A stretch of 64,000 nt of DNA, taken from Vibrio aerogenes. GTDB taxonomy: Bacteria; Pseudomonadota; Gammaproteobacteria; Enterobacterales; Vibrionaceae. Position 1 is the stretch's first letter. The number at the start of each line of letters is the position of its first letter. The stretch lies in assembly GCF_024346755.1 (NCBI RefSeq), contig NZ_AP024863.1:21781-85780 (forward strand). The letters are read 5' to 3'. The notes under the pieces were generated by a model. It searched no databases, was not told the origin of the DNA, and saw only the letters and a list, made by a program, of their open reading frames with translations. Positions 54,201 to 60,732 of this stretch are shown here, in pieces. The position numbers were made by a program, and so were the translations under genes.

Positions 54201-54305
54201 AGCTTACCAGCCTGTTCGATCATTGATCACATCCAGCAACAGATTAACAGCTATATTACGACCATTCGCTCCGGGGAGGCATTTCAGGCATGGCACAGCC
54301 GTTAA
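51222..54305 (+). CDS. cas6-RT-cas1: Cas6-reverse transcriptase-Cas1 fusion
   Basis: This 1027-residue protein has three parts. Residues about 1-310 are Cas6-like, ending in the glycine-rich GMGQQRVFGLGRF. Residues about 340-600 are a group II intron-like reverse transcriptase with YGYRPEHS, IPQGSPLSPLMANLML and the catalytic FADD at about 539-542. An acidic, proline-rich linker (about 625-695) leads to Cas1, with catalytic E857 (LRGYEG), H922 (AGVYH) and D934 (LASDMMEP). The protein should process crRNA, reverse-transcribe RNA and integrate spacers. ATG 51222 leaves only 26 bp to the divergent ring nuclease gene, so ATG 51294 (after CAGGATTTTTC) is a reasonable alternative start. Confidence 0.95.
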   Translation: MLIYMDIKLNALTLSCQRLIRIFQMSGEIDFRSLLPIKGIDISLRCLSPVHCQPFHYPAMTAWLRYLLDIGDEYEKYFCIGLAESGKTEFHKGDYYHLRIMMIAPPDVLVESLFRQLHQLPDSFTHQTSGAFGSNLALVSIKDSFSLKNVTDPDQLLALDETYLKSQAESLQSTEHFIWRWDSFVRLKKKNSPDRYKPLKGDNRFCRDCDDFSAELLMERVFTTLASLVTEHSDNERPRLGELPELMLAGCDTFWLDNYYLKDEHSTPKSIGGACGEFVLRGQMDLIWWQYLILLHWLGMGQQRVFGLGRFSLLTAEGAPLLNHRPEPALHWSQLLHQERYLDLALEKSSGSAQEPLPDKPQLRKMVSALLNRTYEVPVLQGRILEREGKAPRPLAYPPLADRVLQRVVLQVLQRSCEKFFDHASYGYRPEHSRQQARDQIMALVKKGYRWVFESDIEDFFDSLSLEKLAMRLRCLLNDDCLVHYLLAWMAAPVDYQGERIMRENGIPQGSPLSPLMANLMLDDFDNDLKLQGFKLVRFADDFVIMCKNKKRAERAQALAEKSLHEHGLALNPDKTRITEIDHSIQFLGYLFVNDTVLDNPKRSANKDLSVPPHSWLAEYHARMAVKAENPDEPPAEQPSEPVNESSQESELPEPVNITDEADDDFAISADGLTDDASAGEELMQEAEDEVLNHEEEPAPAGLRDSRGTGIYISGDPCIIRTCAHRVVVQRGENILTDTPWTAVNHLILFGHHQITSQAIHQACEQGIAIHHATGMGRYVGVTTSPSQNSASQRLQQKQLALDETLQLQISRALVMARIRSCREILRRRGRDEHQALHQYQQQAESAASLMQLRGYEGMATRFYFAAIQEILPDWAEFSGRNRQPPQDPFNALLSLGYTLLYGFTDSLLRASHLLSWAGVYHQPEGRHAALASDMMEPFRYLVERVALTLVNKKILTEADFEARDGGIWLLTHGRQRYLASLLQALNTQKAVNSLPACSIIDHIQQQINSYITTIRSGEAFQAWHSR

Positions 54306-54583
54306 TTATTTATGCAGTCTGCTTTGACATCAGTGACGACAAGGTACGCCGCCGGGTGGGTAAAATTCTGCTCAGTTATGGTGACCGGGTGCAGGAATCG
54401 GTCTTTGAAATTGCGGTAAAAACGCCTTATCAACTCAATTCTGTATCAGAAAAAATCCAGCGACTGCTGGATGAAACCGACAAGGTTCGTTTCTACCGCC
54501 TGTGTGCCAGGTGCCGGGCGCATTCTCATGTCCTCGGTGAAGGCCGTATCGCCGACTGGCCGGATTCTATCATTATCTGCTGA
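54290..54583 (+). CDS. cas2: CRISPR adaptation protein Cas2
   Basis: This 97-residue ferredoxin-like protein begins IIYAVCFDISDDKVRRRVGKILLSYGDRVQESVFE, with the YDI/FDI strand and catalytic-type Asp of Cas2. It overlaps the fusion gene by 16 bp and would form the Cas1-Cas2 integrase core. It ends 7 bp before the degenerate distal repeat of array 2. Confidence 0.94.
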   Translation: MAQPLIIYAVCFDISDDKVRRRVGKILLSYGDRVQESVFEIAVKTPYQLNSVSEKIQRLLDETDKVRFYRLCARCRAHSHVLGEGRIADWPDSIIIC

Positions 54584-54590
54584 ACCCTTC

Positions 54591-54831
54591 TGATTGATGG
54601 CCTGTCCGGGCCAGTGTCTTCCGACGCAGAAGCAGTAGATCAATTTGGTAACTCACATGGTCCTAACGGCCTGTTTCGGCCAGTGTCTTCCGACGGTTCA
54701 TCGGTGGTTCCACCAGGTAACATACAACGTCCTAACGGCCTGTTTCGGCCAGTGTCTTCCGACCGAAGGAGAAATTATGTTTGATTTTTTACAAGAGTCC
54801 TAACGGCCTGTTTCGGCCAGTGTCTTCCGAC
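54591..54831 (-). CRISPR. CRISPR array 2 (4 repeats, 3 spacers)
   Basis: Repeats are at 54591-54625 (left half degenerate), 54660-54694, 54729-54763 and 54797-54831; the last three are identical 35-mers. Spacers are 34, 34 and 33 bp. The leader is on the right, so the array is read on the minus strand and the newest spacer is at the right. That spacer (54764-54796) contains GAAGGAGAAATTATG on the plus strand, like the start of a gene. Confidence 0.95.
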
Positions 54832-55057
54832 AGCACCCTCTGGAGGCCTTGATATATAAGGGCTGAGAAGGGCGAATTGGCCGATCTGTATAAATATACA
54901 TGTAAAAACCCCATATTTTGGCTGTTTTCAGAGGGGATCGGCCAATTGCCGATCTCATCAGACGAGTGGTGATTATATCATCAATTCTGGTGTTGATTCA
55001 AAGCGTTAAGGTGAATGTGCACGGTTTTCATTGGAAATTGTGGCATCTGGCCGATCT
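54832..55057 (-). promoter_or_regulatory. Leader of CRISPR array 2
   Basis: These 226 bp are a near-identical copy of the array 1 leader. The minus-strand promoter is TTGAAT (55001-54996), 18 bp, TATAAT (54977-54972), about 140 bp from the first repeat. The 12-bp inverted repeat AATTGGCCGATC/GATCGGCCAATT and the TGTATAAATATACA palindrome are conserved, and TGGCCGATCT recurs at 55048-55057, where similarity to leader 1 ends. Confidence 0.75.
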
Positions 55058-55240
55058 ATTTAGGGAAGGGCTGGGAATGCAAAACTGGTGAGTTTGCAGG
55101 ATTTTTTGCCTGCAAAACGCCATCATTTAGGGCTTTAACTATCAAGACTAAAACAGTACACAGCCATGCTGTGTCAAATCGCCGTTCAGAGAGACACAAA
55201 AAGTCTCACTGACAACGATTTTTTGGTTTGAGTTCAGCTG

Positions 55241-55555
55241 TTAACTTTCCGGCCGGTAGTCTTCCCATAGCGGGTAATAACAATCTTCAACATAGCCCCG
55301 CAGTTTTCCCAATAACTCACCACATTGGCTGGGTGCATCTTCTCCTGAAATGCCTTGTTCGATTAATTGAATCACGGTCTGGCAGGCTTGATCCTGTTTT
55401 TGATACCAGTGATTCAGGCTGTTTTTCAATCGTCCGGTTGGCTGTTCTGTGAATTCAGCTTCTTCAATCTTTTTCAGTAACGCCAAAATTTTCATGGTTG
55501 CCTGATGTTCTGACTGCCAGCACCGGACAAAGCGTTTTTGCGTGTTTAAATCCAT
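55241..55555 (-). CDS. Hypothetical helical protein
   Basis: The start ATG at 55555 follows CCGGAGACAACA, giving 104 residues. The sequence is helical and rich in Gln, Glu and Trp (MDLNTQKRFVRCWQSEHQATMKILALLKKIEEAEF). No family is recognised. It is in the same direction as the small genes at 55640 and 56090. Confidence 0.6.
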   Translation of the reverse strand: MDLNTQKRFVRCWQSEHQATMKILALLKKIEEAEFTEQPTGRLKNSLNHWYQKQDQACQTVIQLIEQGISGEDAPSQCGELLGKLRGYVEDCYYPLWEDYRPES

Positions 55556-55639
55556 TGTTGTCTCCGGATAAATCTGAGAATCAGCCCAGAGCACTTTCTG
55601 AGCTGGTTAATTTGATGAGTGGAGGAGAGTACCGGAAGC

Positions 55640-55852
55640 TTAGTGTTGCTCAGGGCTGTTTGCGTATAACCATTCGTTGACGACGGTTTGAATTGCAACG
55701 GAAAACTGAGCTGTCACGAATGGGTCCAGATCGCCAGTGGTGATCTGCGGAAACATTTCAGCAACACTACTCCAGAACTTATCTTCAAGCAGCTGGATTT
55801 GATGTTGTGAGATCTCAATACAGGTGGCAGGTGATGATTGTGAGTAAGACAT
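55640..55852 (-). CDS. Small hypothetical protein under palindromic control
   Basis: This 70-residue protein has an excellent ribosome-binding site (AAGGAGATAAAAT before ATG 55852). It begins MSYSQSSPATCIEISQHQIQLLEDKFWSSVAEMFPQIT. No family is recognised. Its promoter region carries two palindromes that also occur near 63.8-63.95 kb, so it belongs to a small regulon of the element. Confidence 0.6.
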   Translation of the reverse strand: MSYSQSSPATCIEISQHQIQLLEDKFWSSVAEMFPQITTGDLDPFVTAQFSVAIQTVVNEWLYANSPEQH

Positions 55853-55931
55853 ATTTTATCTCCTTCAGATAAGGCTGGAGCCAATCCCCGGCCTTGTTTT
55901 GATGGTGTGTATTATGATCTGATTTTTTTGA

Positions 55932-55969
55932 TTGTCAATATGACAAGTAAATTAATTTTGCATGCAAAA
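55932..55969 (-). promoter_or_regulatory. Promoter and operators of the 55852 gene
   Basis: On the minus strand TTGACA (55937-55932) is followed after 17 bp by ATAATA. The -35 lies inside the inverted repeat TTGTCAATATGACAA (55932-55946). Just upstream is the perfect palindrome TTTTGCATGCAAAA (55956-55969). Both elements have close copies near 63.8-63.95 kb. Confidence 0.6.
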
Positions 55970-56056
55970 ATCTATGCATCTTTAAAGGCTAAAGTTCCAT
56001 CCCCTACCCGGCTCATGTAAGATACTCACCGGCAGCCGGGCTTTGTCTGTGCTGCT

Positions 56057-56089
56057 AAAGACCCGGTAATCAGGAATGCCGGGTCTTTT
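56057..56089 (-). terminator. Terminator after the 56090 gene
   Basis: AAAGACCCGG (56057-56066) pairs with CCGGGTCTTT (56079-56088), with A's and T's flanking both arms, so it can act on both strands. It abuts the stop of the minus-strand gene at 56090. Confidence 0.65.
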
Positions 56090-56359
56090 CTATTTGGCGT
56101 AAAACCGGTCAACCGCCTGCCGGATGCGCTTTGCCATCTCCTGACAATGTTCTTTATCACTCTTCTCTATCAACTCTAATGCTGCAGAAAGATTCATCAA
56201 CACGATCTGTTGTTCTGTATTGGCCTGGTTAAATGACTGCACCGGATCGCTCCCCGGCTGATAGGAAACGCCGAGAGTGGCTAGTCCCTGTTTTGCTGCT
56301 TCCGAGTAGTTTTTATGTGCGGAGATGGAGAATGTAGATTTGTCGACTAAAAATATCAT
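56090..56359 (-). CDS. Hypothetical protein
   Basis: The start ATG at 56359 follows GAAGGAATCAAC, giving 89 residues; the open frame extends further upstream, but that part looks non-coding. The protein begins MIFLVDKSTFSISAHKNYSEAAKQGLATLGVSYQPGSDP and has a helical C-terminus. It resembles no family I can name. Confidence 0.55.
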   Translation of the reverse strand: MIFLVDKSTFSISAHKNYSEAAKQGLATLGVSYQPGSDPVQSFNQANTEQQIVLMNLSAALELIEKSDKEHCQEMAKRIRQAVDRFYAK

Positions 56360-56453
56360 GTTGATTCCTTCTGAACGGGCCAAAGCCGGTCTTTGGCCGA
56401 TGCCACATCCTATTCTATCGCGGTTGCTGAGAGCAAGGTGTGTCGGTGTGGTT

Positions 56454-56467
56454 TTTTGCATGCAAAA
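56454..56467. promoter_or_regulatory. TTTTGCATGCAAAA palindrome
   Basis: A perfect 14-bp palindrome, extended by further T and A on the flanks, lies about 95 bp upstream of the gene that starts at 56359. The same sequence is found at 55956-55969 and 63796-63809. The rest of 56360-56629 shows no gene. Confidence 0.55.
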
Positions 56468-56629
56468 ATTTTGGATGATCTGGGTTTGGGGAAAAACCAG
56501 ATCACTACAGTCTGTTACTTTGAGCTCTATCCTGTTGATGTAGTGGATTCTGTTAGATAGATTATTTGTCGTCTTGCTAAGCAGTACCAACACCAGATCC
56601 TCATGCAAACAATTAAACACCAAAATAAC

Positions 56630-58075
56630 TCAATTATCTCTCATATACTTTTGCAGAGTTTTTTGATCCACCTCCAATGCTTCTGCGGCTTTAACCCATG
56701 TTCTGAATTGCTTTTTGGCAGCTGTTGCAAATTCCTTATGAAACGCTTTCGTTAACTCATCCTTAGTTGTCATGGATAGATCACCAAATGTAAATCTCGT
56801 TTCTTGACTATCATCTTGGATAACCTGTTCGCCCAACGAAGCTAGTGAGCTAGAGATTGCCGACTCTGTATCTTGGGCACTTAAAAACGCACACGTCATG
56901 TATGCCAGCTTTTTTAGGTCACGTAAGTTACCTGGTAAATATGCCGAGTTAAAAAACTGGATTAACTCATTTGAAACAGGGGCTTCCTCAGGCAGATTAG
57001 GGTTAACATTGACTTCCTGCCAGATGCGTTGCCAATCAGACAAAATATCTTCTCTGCATGCCCGAAGTGGAGGGATTGTAATAGTGAGCATGGATACACG
57101 ATCAAAGAAATCAGCATCAAGTATCGTTGCCAATTGCTCAAGTGATTTATTACTCGCACAAACCAGCTCGAAGTCAGATGCTTCCTCAGTGTCACTCCCA
57201 ACAGGGCGAAAACTGTGATGATTATCTTGAAGCACTCTAACCAGCTTTCGTTGAACCGAAGTTGGTAAATCTTGTATCTCATCCAAGAACAATACTTTTC
57301 CATTTGATTCTTTCAAAAGCCCATTGCGATCCTTTTCCGCTCCAGTGAACGCACCTTTTACGTGGCCAAACAACATACTATCAACCACTTGAGAATCTAG
57401 TCCTCCACATGCAAGCGTAACAACCTGCTTTTGCTTTACCTTACCGACAACGGTTTCAATTAGCCTCGTTTTCCCTGTACCACGTTCACCCAGTACAAGT
57501 AACGGAGCTTTGGGAACACAAGAGAACTGCTTTAACGTTTGTAATGCATCCTGCCTTGCTTTTGATTTAGGGTCTAAATCGTAAAGGGCGTAACCGCCCT
57601 CTGAACTTGAAATAGCAGAGATCTCTGCCAGATACGTGTTTACACTGAAATCAACTTTGGCAATGCTGGTTCTTTTGGTATCGGGGTTATATTGTGATGA
57701 CCAGAGGATTGTTTCGCGTGGAAAATGCCCCCGAGCATGAAGAATCAACCAAACCGCATGCATCGCCGGTGTTCCCGGCGATACATTGATATGAAGATTC
57801 TGTTCAAGCTTTAGCTCTGGAATAATCTCAGACTCTATTGCGTGGTAAATTTCGTTGTGATCAGCTGGGTTCTCGATAGCTACAGTTCGAAAGGTAATCT
57901 GTATATCGCCAAATTCATGCTCTTTGTACAGACTGTTATCCCCAGCTGACTGAGTAAGAACAATGACTTTGCCAACATAAACTTTACGATTCTTAAGCCG
58001 CTTTAACGCTTCGTCTAATACCTCAACCCCAGCTCTTTTTGAGTGCCAACAAAGCAGTGTGTTTTTGTTATCCAA
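56630..58075 (-). CDS. RtcR-like sigma-54 activator with CARF-like N-terminus
   Basis: This 481-residue protein has an N-terminal domain with HINVSPGTPAMHAVWLILHARG (about 95-116), which resembles the ligand-binding motif of the CARF domain of RtcR. An AAA+ domain follows, with Walker A GERGTGKT (196-203), an intact sigma-54 contact loop GAFTGA (241-246), Walker B VLFLDEIQ (261-268), an arginine finger region FFDRVS and YLPGNLRDLKKL. A short C-terminal helix-turn-helix ends with KTLQKYMRDN. RtcR senses RNA ends and activates an RNA-repair operon. This relative is encoded last in the operon it probably activates, 2 bp after the PLD gene. Confidence 0.85.
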   Translation of the reverse strand: MDNKNTLLCWHSKRAGVEVLDEALKRLKNRKVYVGKVIVLTQSAGDNSLYKEHEFGDIQITFRTVAIENPADHNEIYHAIESEIIPELKLEQNLHINVSPGTPAMHAVWLILHARGHFPRETILWSSQYNPDTKRTSIAKVDFSVNTYLAEISAISSSEGGYALYDLDPKSKARQDALQTLKQFSCVPKAPLLVLGERGTGKTRLIETVVGKVKQKQVVTLACGGLDSQVVDSMLFGHVKGAFTGAEKDRNGLLKESNGKVLFLDEIQDLPTSVQRKLVRVLQDNHHSFRPVGSDTEEASDFELVCASNKSLEQLATILDADFFDRVSMLTITIPPLRACREDILSDWQRIWQEVNVNPNLPEEAPVSNELIQFFNSAYLPGNLRDLKKLAYMTCAFLSAQDTESAISSSLASLGEQVIQDDSQETRFTFGDLSMTTKDELTKAFHKEFATAAKKQFRTWVKAAEALEVDQKTLQKYMRDN

Positions 58076-58077
58076 AG

Positions 58078-59613
58078 TTACGCCTCCAATACAATTCGGG
58101 CGTTTGGCAATTCACTTTGCTTCAGCCTTTTTGCCATGGCAAGTTCGTATTCTTGACGAACTGTAATAGCTAACTGTTTTTTTGTCAGTCGAACAACCTT
58201 TGGCTCATAACTCTCTCTAAGCGATCCTGAATCCTGCTTCTTAGAAGTTTCATCCTTAGCCGTTAAAGGTTTGAAATACTCTGGACTGGCGTTAGTGATA
58301 ACTGGCGGCTCTATACGCCATTTATACTCAATCTTGTGCGATGTTTTTTCCCGCCAGTTTGCATTGGGTATTTTTGGGTGCTTATCCATATCAGACAAGC
58401 AATCTGCTTTTATAGGTGATAATTCAACAATGTCTACTTCGCTGACTGAGTACCTCTTGAATGTATTATTTTCCCAAGCTTCAAAACCACCAGAAATCAT
58501 CCCTAGACTCATGTCGATGCTCAATTCATTGTGGCTATTAGTTAAAAACATATCTAAGCAGTTCATCAGCTCTTTTACCTGAGTACCGGTGAGTTTTACG
58601 CCTAACTCAAAGCCTTGATCCATACCATGCGCTTGAAAATTGGCCGACATCACCATGCCATGCATTCCATCTACTACAATCGCTTTGGCATGTAGCCATT
58701 TAAAACACATCACCGATGCACCAGCCTGTTTCATAGCCAACAACGCTGGCATGGCTGCGAGTCTTTGGCGAGATAGAATGGTGACTTTTAGCCCCGACTT
58801 CGCACGTTCACATATTGCTTTTACAAGCTGATGGTCCTCTTGCCATCCAAAACTCGATATGATGAGTTCATTTTCCGCTTGATTGATCAACGCTAATGCA
58901 TGTTCCCTAATTCGAGCGTCTTCACTGGATGTGACCAGTATTTCAGTTAATTCCCTTGGATATCTGACATTGCCCGGCGACTTATATGCTGAGAATTCAC
59001 CACGGCTTGTCATATGGTGCTGCGCACTCTCGAAGATTGCCCAACGGAACACTTTCACGATCTCATCTATTTGATGGCGTGAAAGCGAGACCCCCAACTC
59101 TTCATTTCGTTTCAGTGCTTCTTCTGTAAGGTTTGCCGTTAACAGTAACCCTTTCGCATCACCGATCTCATGTAATGCATCTATGACCACAGCCTTTGCG
59201 TGGAAATGTGGCGCAGATGCAAAGTGAACATGTCCAGACAATTTGTTTAACATTTCCTTATGCTGCACAAGACACTTTTTACCAAACTCATCATCAGGCA
59301 CATCGCCATCAAGACGAGTCTCACATGCCAATAGTATGTACACACGAACTTTGCGCTTTGCAGCTTTTAGGACAGCAGATTCGACATTCTCATCAGCAAG
59401 CAAAAACGTACTAAGAATAACCGAGTGTTCGGCATTATCGATTAATTCGACAACTCTTGATTGCAGCTCATTGCAGAACAAAGCGCTATTAATAGGTTGC
59501 GGAGCAGATACCTGTTTAGGTAAAACAGGCAAAAGCACAGGGGGCAACTTGGTATTTGATTGATCAACAATCTTGGTTTCTGTCTTAGTAAACTTTTCAA
59601 TTAGATTCATCAC
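58078..59613 (-). CDS. Phospholipase D-family protein (two HKD motifs), putative nuclease
   Basis: This 511-residue protein has two PLD repeats. The first has HFHAKAVVID with H138 and K140 and TANLTEEALKRNEELGV; the second has WLHAKAIVVDGMHG with H308, K310 and D315 and SANFQAHGMDQGFELGV. Both active-site halves are therefore present. In defence operons such proteins usually act as metal-independent nucleases. The C-terminal roughly 150 residues are unlike the PLD fold and may bind partners. It starts 9 bp after the stop of the winged-helix-like gene. Confidence 0.87.
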   Translation of the reverse strand: MMNLIEKFTKTETKIVDQSNTKLPPVLLPVLPKQVSAPQPINSALFCNELQSRVVELIDNAEHSVILSTFLLADENVESAVLKAAKRKVRVYILLACETRLDGDVPDDEFGKKCLVQHKEMLNKLSGHVHFASAPHFHAKAVVIDALHEIGDAKGLLLTANLTEEALKRNEELGVSLSRHQIDEIVKVFRWAIFESAQHHMTSRGEFSAYKSPGNVRYPRELTEILVTSSEDARIREHALALINQAENELIISSFGWQEDHQLVKAICERAKSGLKVTILSRQRLAAMPALLAMKQAGASVMCFKWLHAKAIVVDGMHGMVMSANFQAHGMDQGFELGVKLTGTQVKELMNCLDMFLTNSHNELSIDMSLGMISGGFEAWENNTFKRYSVSEVDIVELSPIKADCLSDMDKHPKIPNANWREKTSHKIEYKWRIEPPVITNASPEYFKPLTAKDETSKKQDSGSLRESYEPKVVRLTKKQLAITVRQEYELAMAKRLKQSELPNARIVLEA

Positions 59614-59622
59614 TATTATTCC

Positions 59623-60732
59623 TTATAGGTTCCAATCATGGGCTGCAATGACATGCCAGGTATGCTGATTTTGCTGGTCTTCTTCAATCCAAAACTGATT
59701 TGCCAGCTCAGCCCTATCAGGTAGTGTAAAATTCCAACTATTAAAAGGTTCGAGTGCTTTTTCTCTCCACACCTGGTAATTGCTATTAGTGGCATACATA
59801 TAGATATTTTTATCTAATCGCCATTCAGCCCACTCTCTAGCATCCGATTCTGTAAATGCTGAAATGGATATATTTGGTAACTTCATTGAATCGAAAGTAC
59901 CCAATTCATAAACGGACGGTTTTTCTATGTTTACAGCTTTTCGCATGCTTATTCGTTCTTCTTCAGTTGTCTTATCAAAAGGAATAGATAAAACCTCTTC
60001 TCGTTCATCCCATTGCTTTAACAACCCTACATTATCAAGGAGTACTTCCAGAATTTTCTGGCGAATAACAGGCTCAACCGTACGCGTGTAAACAAGATCT
60101 TTCCCTCGTTTAACTTCAACAATTCCAGCTGTAACATTCCACTCGATGTAATAAGGTTTACCTTGAGGTGGTATGCGTTCACCTTTAAGTTCTATTTTGT
60201 CCACGCGTACTTCCGAGCCACCACCTATTGGTTGTTCTTGTAAACCAACGAGTTCCTTAACGGATTGAGATATCTCCAACAACTTATCAGCCCGCGCTTT
60301 TAGGTTATGACGGTTCTTCCCCAGCCCGATTGACGCTGCGCTTGGCTCCATATGCGCTTCAATAGTCAAAAGTGGATGGGGTAATAAAGGCTCATCACAA
60401 ATACATAACTTCCAGCACCCATCTGTCGGCACTAAAACATGGTCTTTTTTAAGTGCAGCTTCCCCTGCATCAGTCAATATATATTGGCCTCGAACTGATT
60501 CTGCCAGGCCATATAACCGACAAATATTCAGTAACCTTTCAGCGACGACACGACGTCCGATTTTTTCTCCAAATAAGTGTTCGGAGCACTCGGAAGAACT
60601 CGCATTCGGATAATCTTGAAGAAATTGCAGCACGCAGTTAATTTCTGGACGGCTATCTGCCAGCGCGATTTCACCCTGTATGAGCCAACTTTCAGTCTTA
60701 ATTTCTCGTTTGAGTATGATGTCCTGGCTCAT
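59623..60732 (-). CDS. Unknown protein with winged-helix-like N-terminus
   Basis: I do not recognise this 369-residue protein. Residues about 30-95 (VLQFLQDYPNASSSECSEHLFGEK, VAERLLNICRLYGLAESVRGQYILTDAGEAAL) look like a winged helix. The middle part has beta-rich segments such as YYIEWNVTAGIVEVKRGKDL. The C-terminus has many Trp and acidic residues. The start overlaps the helicase stop in an ATGA, so the two are coupled. It may be an adaptor or target-recognition subunit of the helicase-PLD system. Confidence 0.7.
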   Translation of the reverse strand: MSQDIILKREIKTESWLIQGEIALADSRPEINCVLQFLQDYPNASSSECSEHLFGEKIGRRVVAERLLNICRLYGLAESVRGQYILTDAGEAALKKDHVLVPTDGCWKLCICDEPLLPHPLLTIEAHMEPSAASIGLGKNRHNLKARADKLLEISQSVKELVGLQEQPIGGGSEVRVDKIELKGERIPPQGKPYYIEWNVTAGIVEVKRGKDLVYTRTVEPVIRQKILEVLLDNVGLLKQWDEREEVLSIPFDKTTEEERISMRKAVNIEKPSVYELGTFDSMKLPNISISAFTESDAREWAEWRLDKNIYMYATNSNYQVWREKALEPFNSWNFTLPDRAELANQFWIEEDQQNQHTWHVIAAHDWNL

